Of a stretch of 64,000 bases of DNA, positions 52,617-59,657 are shown in pieces. Within the stretch, counting starts at the first letter, position 1; every line of letters starts with the position of its first letter. This DNA comes from Nocardioides rubriscoriae (GTDB lineage Bacteria > Actinomycetota > Actinomycetes > Propionibacteriales > Nocardioidaceae): positions 1 to 64,000 of the forward strand of contig NZ_VIYJ01000001.1 in assembly GCF_008087085.1 (NCBI RefSeq). Reading direction: 5' to 3'. The position numbers and the translations under genes are program-made. Below the pieces are notes generated by a model, which saw only the letters and a list, made by a program, of their open reading frames with translations, had not been told where the DNA came from and searched no databases.

Positions 52617-55007
52617 TCAGCTCTGGTGGACGGGGTCGGTGGCCCGCTTGTGGCCGTGCTCGACCGCGGCGTCGGCCGGCCTGGTGACACCGGCGTGTCC
52701 CGCACCCGCGGGCTTCTCGAGCCGCACGACGACCGACTTGGACGTCGGCGTGTTGCTGCCCTCGGCCTTGGAGTCGAGCGGGATCAGCGGGTTGGTCTCG
52801 GGGTAGTAGGCCGCCGCGCAGCCCAGGGGCTGGTCGTAGGCGACGATCCTGAAGTCAGGGGCCGTGCGCTCGGAGCCGTCCTCCCACTCGCTGACCAGGT
52901 CGACCAGGTCGCCGTCGGTCCACCCGAGGTGGCGGATGTCGTCGGGGTGGACGAACACCACGCGCCGGCCGTTCTTGACGCCCCGGTAGCGGTCGTCGAG
53001 CCCGTAGATCGTGGTGTTGAACTGGTCGTGGCTGCGCAGCGTCTGCAGCAGCAGGCGCCCCTCGGGCACCTCGAGCACCTCGAGCGGGACTGCGGAGAAG
53101 ATCGCCTTGCCGGCCCCCTCCCCCGTCGTGGGGAAGTCGCGTGAGTCGCGCGGCGGGTGCGGCAGCACGAAGCCGCCGGGCTGGTCGACCAACTCGTCGT
53201 AGGCCGCACAGCCGGGGACGACGTTGGCGATGCGCCGGCGGATGGCGGTGTAGTCGTCGCGGAACTCCGACCAGGGGATGTCGCCGACGTCGTCGCGACC
53301 GGTGAGGGTGGCCTCGGCCAGCGAGCACACGATGTCGACCTCGGAGCGCAGCAGCGGGCCGGCCGGGGCCAGGGGGCCCTTGGACGCGTGCACCGCCGAC
53401 ATCGAGTCCTCGACGGTCACGCGCTGCTCGCGACCCCCCGTACGGTCGCGCTCGGAGCGGCCCAGCACGGGCAGGATCAACGCCTCGCGCCCGGTCACGA
53501 CGTGGGAGCGGTTGAGCTTGGTGGAGACGTGCACGGTGAGGTCGGCGCGACGCAGCGCGTCCTCGGTGACCTCGGTGTCGGAGACCGCCGAGGCGAAGTT
53601 GCCGCCCATGGCGAAGAAGAACCTGGCCCGGCCGTCGGCCAGGGCCTTGACCGAGTCGACGGTGTCGAGGCCGTGCTCGCGCGGCGGATCGAAGCCGAAC
53701 TCGGCCTGCAGCGCGTCGAGGAACTCCGGCAGCGGGCGCTCCCAGATGCCCATGGTCCGGTCGCCCTGCACGTTGGAGTGGCCGCGGACGGGGCACAGGC
53801 CCGCGCCCGGCTTGCCGATGTTGCCCTGGGCGAGGGCGACGTTGACGATCTCCTTGATGGTGGCGACCGAGTTGCGGTGCTGGGTGATGCCCATGGCCCA
53901 GCAGAAGACGGTGGCCTGCGACTCGACGAGCATGGCCCCCATCTCCTCGACCTGGGCGCGGGTGAGCCCGCTGGCGCGCTCGACCTCGGCCCAGTCGAGC
54001 TGCGCGATGTGCTCGACCCACGCGTCGTAGCCGTGGGTGTGGTTGCGCACGAAGTCGTGGTCGATGGCGTCGTGCTCGAGCAGGTACGCCGCCAGGCCCT
54101 GCCACAGCGCCAGGTCGCCGTTGACCCGCACCGGCAGGTGCAGGTCGGCCAGGGCGGTGCCGGTCGTCAGGCCCTTGGGGGTCTGGGGGTTCTTGAAGCG
54201 GACGAGCCCCGCCTCGCGCAGGGGGTTGACCGCGACGATCTTGGCGCCGTTGTTCTTGGCCTTCTCGAGCGCGGAGAGCATGCGGGGGTGGTTGGTGCCG
54301 GGGTTCTGCCCGGCTACGACGATCAGCTCGGCGGTCTCGACGTCGTGCAGCGACACCGAGCCCTTGCCGATGCCGATGGTCTCGGCCAGGGCCACCGAGG
54401 TGGATTCGTGGCACATGTTGGAGCAGTCGGGCAGGTTGTTGGTGCCGAACGCGCGCACGAAGAGCTGGTAGACGAACGCCGCCTCGTTGGAGGTCTTGCC
54501 GGAGGTGTAGAACACCGCCTCGTCGGGGTTGGCGAGGCCCCGCAGGTGCTCGGCCATCAGCGCGAAGGCGTCGTCCCAGGCGATGGGCTCGTAGTGCGTG
54601 GCACCGGCCCGCTTGACCATGGGTTCGACGATGCGGCCCTGCTGGCCCAGCCAGTAGTCGGTCTTGTCCTCGAGGTCGGCGAGCGAGTGCTCGACGAAGA
54701 ACTCGGGCGTCACCCGGCGCTTGGTGGCCTCCTCGGTGACCGCCTTGGCGCCGTTCTCGCAGAACTCCGCGGTGTGGCGGTGCGACGGGTCGGGGTCGGG
54801 CCACGCGCAGCCCTGGCAGTCGAACCCGCCCACCTGGTTGAGGCGCAGCAGGGTGCGGGCGGTGGTGACCGGACCCATCTGCTCCATCGCCCGCTTCATC
54901 GCCACGGCGACCGCCGTGGCCCCGGCGGCGGCGTGGGCCTCGCCGCCCACCTCGAGGTCGGACTCGTCGATGTCGTCGTGGGGTGCCTTGCGCAGAGGTC
55001 GGAGCAT
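52617..55007 (-). CDS. FdhF/YdeP-type molybdopterin oxidoreductase
   Basis: 796 residues from the ATG at 55007. A Phe-Asp-Cys-Gln-Gly-Cys-Ala-Trp-Pro cluster near residue 63 and a Cys in Ala-Glu-Phe-Cys-Glu-Asn-Gly near 82 suit the Fe-S ligands of this family. The Mo-coordinating Cys is in Ser-Asn-Met-Cys-His-Glu-Ser-Thr near 195 (Cys, not selenocysteine). Gly-Gln-Asn-Pro-Gly-Thr-Asn-His-Pro and Gly-His-Ser-Asn-Val-Gln-Gly are MGD-binding segments. YdeP-type proteins are linked to formate oxidation or acid resistance; the substrate is unknown. No FdhD or quinone subunit is adjacent. AGGA precedes the ATG. Confidence 0.9.
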   Translation of the reverse strand: MLRPLRKAPHDDIDESDLEVGGEAHAAAGATAVAVAMKRAMEQMGPVTTARTLLRLNQVGGFDCQGCAWPDPDPSHRHTAEFCENGAKAVTEEATKRRVTPEFFVEHSLADLEDKTDYWLGQQGRIVEPMVKRAGATHYEPIAWDDAFALMAEHLRGLANPDEAVFYTSGKTSNEAAFVYQLFVRAFGTNNLPDCSNMCHESTSVALAETIGIGKGSVSLHDVETAELIVVAGQNPGTNHPRMLSALEKAKNNGAKIVAVNPLREAGLVRFKNPQTPKGLTTGTALADLHLPVRVNGDLALWQGLAAYLLEHDAIDHDFVRNHTHGYDAWVEHIAQLDWAEVERASGLTRAQVEEMGAMLVESQATVFCWAMGITQHRNSVATIKEIVNVALAQGNIGKPGAGLCPVRGHSNVQGDRTMGIWERPLPEFLDALQAEFGFDPPREHGLDTVDSVKALADGRARFFFAMGGNFASAVSDTEVTEDALRRADLTVHVSTKLNRSHVVTGREALILPVLGRSERDRTGGREQRVTVEDSMSAVHASKGPLAPAGPLLRSEVDIVCSLAEATLTGRDDVGDIPWSEFRDDYTAIRRRIANVVPGCAAYDELVDQPGGFVLPHPPRDSRDFPTTGEGAGKAIFSAVPLEVLEVPEGRLLLQTLRSHDQFNTTIYGLDDRYRGVKNGRRVVFVHPDDIRHLGWTDGDLVDLVSEWEDGSERTAPDFRIVAYDQPLGCAAAYYPETNPLIPLDSKAEGSNTPTSKSVVVRLEKPAGAGHAGVTRPADAAVEHGHKRATDPVHQS

Positions 55008-55202
55008 GGCTCCATCCTCACCCGCGCGCGAGCCCCCGGCGCTCACCCTGGGGAGGGTTGGCCTGGACGCTGCGGCCCCTCAGGTCCTCACGCAATAGCC
55101 CGGTATGACCTGTCCCCGCGACGTCCTGACGCGCTAGGTTGCAGCGCCGACCGCGACGCCGCGGTCCTGTGAACCCACGTTCGTCGAGCACGAGGAGTCC
55201 CC

Positions 55203-55994
55203 ATGTCCATGCCGCCCCCGCCCCCGCCGCCGCCCGGCGGCTACGGCTCGCACCCGCCGCCGCCCGGCGGTTACGGCTACGGCGGCCAGCCCGCCGGAAC
55301 CCCGCAGTACAACGTCGGCAACGCCGTGAGCTACGGCTGGGCGAAGTTCCAGGCCAACGCGGGCCAGATCATCATCGCCGGCCTGATCGCCTTCGTGGGG
55401 ATCGCGCTGTTCCAGGTGATCTCCCTCGTGATCCGCGGGATCCTGGTCCAGGGTCCCGAGTGCACGACCACCAGCAACTTCGAGGTCACCTGCACCGACG
55501 GCACCGGCTTCTTCGTGTCGATCTTCGCCAGCGCGATCGGGAGCTTCCTGTTCTTCTTCGTCTACCAGGTCATCGGCGCCGGCATCATCCGCGGCTCGCT
55601 GGCCATCACCGAGGGTCGCCCCTTCGAGTACACCGAGCTGTTCAAGACCGACAAGATCGGCCCGGTCATCATCACGAGCCTGATCACCGGCGCGATCGTC
55701 TTCATCGGCACGCTGCTGTGCTTCCTGCCCGGCATCATCGCCTCGTTCCTGCTGTCCTACTCGCTGTACTTCGTGATCGACAAGGACCTGTCGCCGGTCG
55801 ACGCCATCAAGGCCAGCGTCGACCTCGTGACCAAGAACCTCGGGACGGCGCTGGTCTGGGCGATCGTCGCGTTCGCCATCACCCTGGTCGGCGCGATCCT
55901 GTGCGGCGTGGGCCTGATCGTCGCGATCCCGGTCTCCATCATCGGTACCGCCTACACCTACAAGCTGCTCACCGGCCAGCAGGTCGCTGCCTGA
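55203..55994 (+). CDS. Membrane protein with Pro-rich N-terminus
   Basis: 263 residues. A Pro/Gly/Tyr-rich cytoplasmic tail (1-35) precedes about six membrane helices in pairs, with a Cys-containing external loop (Glu-Cys-Thr-Thr and Val-Thr-Cys-Thr-Asp). The Asn-Ala-Val-Ser-Tyr-Gly-Trp-Ala-Lys-Phe start resembles DUF975-like or glycerophosphoryl-diester-phosphodiesterase-type membrane domains. GAGGAG precedes the ATG, and TAGGTT at 55135-55140 is a possible -10 in the 195-bp divergent gap from the molybdoenzyme gene. Function unknown. Confidence 0.75.
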   Translation: MSMPPPPPPPPGGYGSHPPPPGGYGYGGQPAGTPQYNVGNAVSYGWAKFQANAGQIIIAGLIAFVGIALFQVISLVIRGILVQGPECTTTSNFEVTCTDGTGFFVSIFASAIGSFLFFFVYQVIGAGIIRGSLAITEGRPFEYTELFKTDKIGPVIITSLITGAIVFIGTLLCFLPGIIASFLLSYSLYFVIDKDLSPVDAIKASVDLVTKNLGTALVWAIVAFAITLVGAILCGVGLIVAIPVSIIGTAYTYKLLTGQQVAA

Positions 55995-56008
55995 CCCGAC
56001 CCGTCGTG

Positions 56009-56039
56009 CGGCGCCGGTCCCCTCGTGGGACCGGCGCCG
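56009..56039 (+). terminator. Hairpin terminator after the membrane protein gene
   Basis: A perfect 13-bp stem (56009-56021 with 56027-56039) and 5-nt loop, 14 bases after the stop. Confidence 0.85.
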
Positions 56040-56057
56040 TCGTCGTCGGGGGGCCAC

Positions 56058-56063
56058 TACCCT
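56058..56063 (+). promoter_or_regulatory. -10 box of the F420-type oxidoreductase gene (leaderless)
   Basis: TACCCT, six bases, then ATG at 56070. Confidence 0.6.
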
Positions 56064-56069
56064 GCGGCC

Positions 56070-56537
56070 ATGGGTCTGCTCACTCCGCTCGCCGTGCGCA
56101 TCGGTGCCGTCCCCTGGATGCCCCGGCTGCTGCCGCAGATCGTCTGGGTCGACACCCGGCTGCAGCGGGCGACCAAGGGCAGGGTGACCCTGCTCGACAT
56201 CGCCGGGCTGCCCAACCTGGCGCTCACCGTCGCCGGCCGCAAGAGCGGGATCCCCCGCACCGCGCCGCTGCTCTGCGTGCCGCACGAGGGCGGCTGGCTG
56301 GTCGCCGGGTCCTACTTCGGCGGCCCCGACATGCCCCTGTGGGTCGGCAACCTGCGCGCCGCCACGACGGCCCGGGCGCGCTTCGACGGCGAGGAGCACG
56401 AGGTCACCAGCCGCGAGGTCGAGGGCGAGGAGCGGGCCGCGCTGTGGCAGGTCATGCTGCGCACCTGGCCCAACTTCGCGAAGTACGAGGAGCGCACGAC
56501 CCGGGTGATCCCGGTGTTCTACCTGCAACCGGTCTGA
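56070..56537 (+). CDS. Deazaflavin (F420)-dependent nitroreductase-family protein
   Basis: 155 residues, the split-beta-barrel Ddn-like fold. Conserved Leu-Thr-Val-Ala-Gly-Arg-Lys-Ser-Gly-Ile-Pro-Arg-Thr-Ala-Pro-Leu (residues 52-67) binds the cofactor, followed by Gly-Ser-Tyr-Phe-Gly-Gly-Pro and Trp-Val-Gly-Asn-Leu-Arg-Ala near 87-95. These proteins reduce quinones or nitroaromatics with F420H2. It implies that the organism makes F420. Start fixed by the -10 box six bases upstream. Confidence 0.9.
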   Translation: MGLLTPLAVRIGAVPWMPRLLPQIVWVDTRLQRATKGRVTLLDIAGLPNLALTVAGRKSGIPRTAPLLCVPHEGGWLVAGSYFGGPDMPLWVGNLRAATTARARFDGEEHEVTSREVEGEERAALWQVMLRTWPNFAKYEERTTRVIPVFYLQPV

Positions 56538-56577
56538 GCAGCGCCGCGATCCCCCGGCGGCCCACCGACCCGGTCAC

Positions 56578-56583
56578 TAGCCT
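56578..56583 (+). promoter_or_regulatory. -10 box of the metallophosphoesterase gene
   Basis: TAGCCT, seven bases, then ATG at 56591; probable leaderless start. Confidence 0.55.
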
Positions 56584-56590
56584 GGGGGCC

Positions 56591-57535
56591 ATGCCCGCCG
56601 TCGTCCAGCTCGGCCAGTACCCCCCACCCCGCCACGCCGTCGCCCACCTCAGCGACCCGCACCTGCTCGCGGGCGGAGCCCGGCAGTACGGCGTCGTCGA
56701 CCCCGACGCGGGTCTGGTCCGCGCGCTCGAGCGGCTGGCGCACGTCGACCCGCCGCCGCAGGTGCTGGTGTTCACCGGCGACCTGGCCGACCGGGCCGAG
56801 CCGGCGGCGTACGCACGGCTGCGTGAGGCCGTCGAGCCCGCGGCGGCGGCGATGGGCGCGGTGGTCGTGTGGACGATGGGCAACCACGACGAGCGGGCGG
56901 CGTACTCGGCGGCGCTGTTCGGTGTCGCGGACGAGGCACCGCAGGACCGGGTCGTCGAGGTCGACGGGCTGCGGGTCGTCGCCCTCGACACCAGCGTGCC
57001 CGGCTACCACCACGGCGCGCTCGACCCCGAGCAGCTGGCGTGGCTGGCCGACGTGCTGTCCACGCCCGCGCCGTACGGCACCGTGATCGCACTGCACCAC
57101 CCGCCGATCCCGGTGCCGATGCTGCGCGCCGCGGAGCTGATCGAGCTGGAGGACCAGCAGGCGCTCGCCGCGGTCGTCGAGGGCACCGACGTCCGGGTCA
57201 TCCTCGGCGGGCACTTCCACTACACGTCGTGGTCGACCTTCGCCGGCATCCCCGTCTCGGTGGCGTCGGCGTCCTGCTACACCTCCGACCCCGCGCCGGT
57301 CGACCGCTTCGTGTCGGGGGTCGACGGCCACCAGGCCTTCACGATGCTGCACCTGTACGACGACCGTGTCGTGCACACGGTCGTGCCGCTGGCCGCGGCG
57401 CCCGAGGTCACCGGTTACCCGGCCGACGTCGTGGCGCAGGTCGAGGCCCTGACGGCCGACGAGCGCCGCGACATCCTGTCGCGCAAGGACTCGCCGTTCA
57501 ACGTGGGTGACGCTGGAGGCGAGCCTTCGCCGTGA
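56591..57535 (+). CDS. Metallophosphoesterase (CpdA/Icc-like)
   Basis: 314 residues. All five motifs are present: Ser-Asp-Pro-His near residue 20, Gly-Asp-Leu-Ala-Asp-Arg near 61, Gly-Asn-His-Asp-Glu-Arg near 98, His-His-Pro-Pro-Ile near 171 and Gly-Gly-His-Phe-His near 204. It is a class III cyclic-nucleotide phosphodiesterase-like enzyme, with cAMP as the likely but unproven substrate. It is separated from the upstream oxidoreductase gene by 53 bp. Confidence 0.9.
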   Translation: MPAVVQLGQYPPPRHAVAHLSDPHLLAGGARQYGVVDPDAGLVRALERLAHVDPPPQVLVFTGDLADRAEPAAYARLREAVEPAAAAMGAVVVWTMGNHDERAAYSAALFGVADEAPQDRVVEVDGLRVVALDTSVPGYHHGALDPEQLAWLADVLSTPAPYGTVIALHHPPIPVPMLRAAELIELEDQQALAAVVEGTDVRVILGGHFHYTSWSTFAGIPVSVASASCYTSDPAPVDRFVSGVDGHQAFTMLHLYDDRVVHTVVPLAAAPEVTGYPADVVAQVEALTADERRDILSRKDSPFNVGDAGGEPSP

Positions 57536-57656
57536 CCCTCAGGTCGCGCGCCACGGCGTGATCGACAGCGGGGCAGCGCGGAGGTGCAGGTGAGGCGTGA
57601 CGTCGGTCAACCCGGTGCCGCCAGGGTCGCAGCGTCCGTGACCGGGTCGAGAGGCG

Positions 57657-57920
57657 CCCTGCGGTGGGGTGGTTTCGTGACGGCCGCGGGCGGCCTCCTC
57701 AACCACCGTGTTGCCCGGTCGGCGTACGACGTCACCCCACGGTGGTCGAGGAGGTCGCCCGCGACCGCAGCCGGCGCATCCGACCCGACCCACGGTGGTC
57801 GAGGAGGTCGCCTGCGACCGTCTCGAGACCCGATCACCGCAGCGGGTCTGGGTGACTTGGTCTGCACCCTGCGGCTGGGTGGTTTCGTGACGGCCGCGGG
57901 CGGCCTCCTCCACCACCGTG
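57657..57920. repeat. Cluster of four palindromic repeat copies left of the 13E12 gene
   Basis: The 445-bp gap 57536-57980 has no gene. It holds a 54-bp direct repeat (57657-57710 and 57867-57920, about three differences, 210 bp apart). Each copy contains an inverted version of the repeat with GGCCGC/GCGGCC in the stem. Between them lie two copies with GGTCGC/GCGACC: CACGGTGGTCGAGGAGG at about 57738 and again at about 57791, the second running to CGTCTCGAGACC near 57830. It is the same family as 22134-22193 and 59337-59655. Confidence 0.85.
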
Positions 57921-57980
57921 GGGTGGGTGTGGGCGTGCCGGTGGCCCCGCTGTGGTGGGGCCAGCGGGGCGGTGGGAGGG

Positions 57981-59249
57981 TCAGGGTCGTCGACGCGGTG
58001 GGCGGGGTGGGCGGAGTGGTGGGGGTCTGCGGTCGACGAGGTAGGTGGCGCCGGTGGGGCTGGTCCAGTGGTAGAGCCCGGGGCGGAGCATGACGTAGCG
58101 CCACCGGGAGTGGGTCTTGGCGCGGTGGTGACGCCGGCAGAGCATGGCGAGGTTGTGCGCCGACGTCGGCCCACCCGCTGAGAACGGGACGATGTGGTCG
58201 AGGTCGACCCGGCGTCGATTGCACCCGGGGAACACACAGGTGTGGTCACGTAGGCGCACGAGCTCGCGGATCGCCTCGGTGGGCTCGTAGGCCTCGGTGG
58301 ACGGGTCGGCGGCGAGGTCGACGACCGGCTTGATCGTGACCTTGGTGCCGGCCTGCTGGCACCAGGCGCGGATCTGCTCGATGAGGACCGGGGACCAGGT
58401 GTTGTCGAGGAACCCGGGCAGGTCGGGGTGATCGGCAGCAACGTGCGCGTACAGCGTGACGCCGCGTCCTGAACCACTGGTGATCTCACCGGTGAGCAGG
58501 TCGAGGGCGAGCTGTTGGCGGCCCATCTCACCCAGCGCCTGGGAGCGGCGCACGTCCAACGACTCGGTGGACCCCAGGTCGGCCAGCGCCTGGGCGCCGT
58601 TCTTGAGTGCGGCTTCGAGGTCGATCGCATCCGCCAGGTCCAACGTCGCGGTCACCTCCACGGTGCCGGAGGTGCCGGCGTCGCTGAGGTGGACGTCGGC
58701 GTGCCGGTTCTCGGCGGCCTTCTTCCTACGGCGTTCGGCCTCGGCGGGGTCGTGCTTGGCCCGGGCTGCGTCGACGGCCCGGTCGACCTGCGCCCACGAA
58801 CAGGTGTGCAGGAACGGGGCGATGTCCTTATCGACCTCGGCTGCACCGGCGAGGGGGAGGTCGGTGGTGTGCTCGGCGACGCGGAACGCCTTCCACACCG
58901 GCACCTCGAGCCGCACGACGCGTGCATACAGGCGCGGGAGGCGGTAGCGCAGCTCCAACGCCTTGCCGAGGTAGGCCAGACCACCGTCGGTGCTCATCCC
59001 CAACGACAACGCCAGGTCCAGGGCGGCGTACTCACCGATGACCGGACACCCGGGGCCGCCCAGGTGCAGGGCGGGTTCTTCCATCGGGTCCAACAACACC
59101 GCTGCCTCGTCGGCGTCGGCGGTGTTGACCATCGCCCAGTCGAGGACCGCGGTGAGCTTGGCGACCTGCTCGCGAGACTCGGCGTCGCGGTGCGCGCGCA
59201 CGGACTCCAGCAGCGGGTCGTTGCTGCGGGTCCGGGTGCGGGTGGTCAT
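57981..59249 (-). CDS. DUF222/13E12-repeat family HNH endonuclease
   Basis: 422 residues. An N-terminal DUF222 domain (about 1-300) has charged helices. The C-terminal HNH domain starts with Thr-Cys-Val-Phe-Pro-Gly-Cys-Asn-Arg-Arg and has Asp-Leu-Asp-His-Ile-Val-Pro-Phe near residue 346, Asn-Leu in the middle, and Cys-Arg-Arg-His-His near 368, so the metal-binding and catalytic residues are intact. This is the family of the mycobacterial REP13E12 elements. TAGAAT precedes the ATG by six bases. It is flanked by the same palindromic repeats on both sides. Confidence 0.9.
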   Translation of the reverse strand: MTTRTRTRSNDPLLESVRAHRDAESREQVAKLTAVLDWAMVNTADADEAAVLLDPMEEPALHLGGPGCPVIGEYAALDLALSLGMSTDGGLAYLGKALELRYRLPRLYARVVRLEVPVWKAFRVAEHTTDLPLAGAAEVDKDIAPFLHTCSWAQVDRAVDAARAKHDPAEAERRRKKAAENRHADVHLSDAGTSGTVEVTATLDLADAIDLEAALKNGAQALADLGSTESLDVRRSQALGEMGRQQLALDLLTGEITSGSGRGVTLYAHVAADHPDLPGFLDNTWSPVLIEQIRAWCQQAGTKVTIKPVVDLAADPSTEAYEPTEAIRELVRLRDHTCVFPGCNRRRVDLDHIVPFSAGGPTSAHNLAMLCRRHHRAKTHSRWRYVMLRPGLYHWTSPTGATYLVDRRPPPLRPPRPPRRRP

Positions 59250-59255
59250 GCGTTC

Positions 59256-59261
59256 ATTCTA
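59256..59261 (-). promoter_or_regulatory. -10 box of the HNH endonuclease gene (leaderless)
   Basis: TAGAAT on the minus strand, six bases, then ATG at 59249. Confidence 0.6.
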
Positions 59262-59336
59262 CGCGTGAGTGCTTGTATTCGAAAGTATGTACTACGGATT
59301 TGTGGATGAGTTTCCGGGTTCGGTTGGGGTGGGTGG

Positions 59337-59655
59337 GTCTCGAGACGGTCGCTAGCGCGACCTCCTCGACCACCGTGGGGCCCGGTCTTTGGCGTGACCT
59401 CCTCGACCACCGTGGGGCCCGGTCTTTGGCGTGACCTCCTCGACCACCGTGGGGCCCGGTCTTTGGCGTGACCTCCTCGACCACCGCGGGGACCGGTCGC
59501 TAGCGCGACCTCCTCGACCACCGCGGGGACCGGTCACTGGCGCGACCTCCTCGACCACCGTGGGGTCGGGTCCGGTGGCTGGCGCGACCTCCTCGACCAC
59601 CATGGGGTGACAGTCGGTCTGGCGTGACCTCCTCGACCACTGTGGGGCCTGGTCG
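59337..59655. repeat. Tandem array of eight palindromic repeat units
   Basis: Eight copies of the core GACCTCCTCGACCA start at 59359, 59396, 59433, 59470, 59507, 59544, 59586 and 59626. The period is 37 bp for five intervals, then 42 and 40. The first unit has the full GGTCTCGAGACGGTCGC arm. Three middle units have GGTCTTTGGCGTGACC, while others keep GGTCGC/GCGACC. It fills the 408-bp gap between the 13E12 gene and the TgpA-like gene; the ORFs it contains are translations of the repeat. Confidence 0.92.
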
Positions 59656-59657
59656 GC

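Noticed and set aside
52617-55007. Selenocysteine-containing formate dehydrogenase
   Set aside because: The Mo-ligand position is a TGC-type Cys codon in frame; there is no in-frame TGA and no SECIS need.
59352-59603. Short ORFs with repeated Val-Val-Glu-Glu-Val or Gly-Gly-Arg-Gly-Gly motifs
   Set aside because: They are translations of the palindromic repeat in different frames, without promoter or ribosome binding site.
59337-59655. CRISPR array
   Set aside because: The units follow each other with almost no unique spacer between repeats, and no cas genes are near; it is a simple tandem array.
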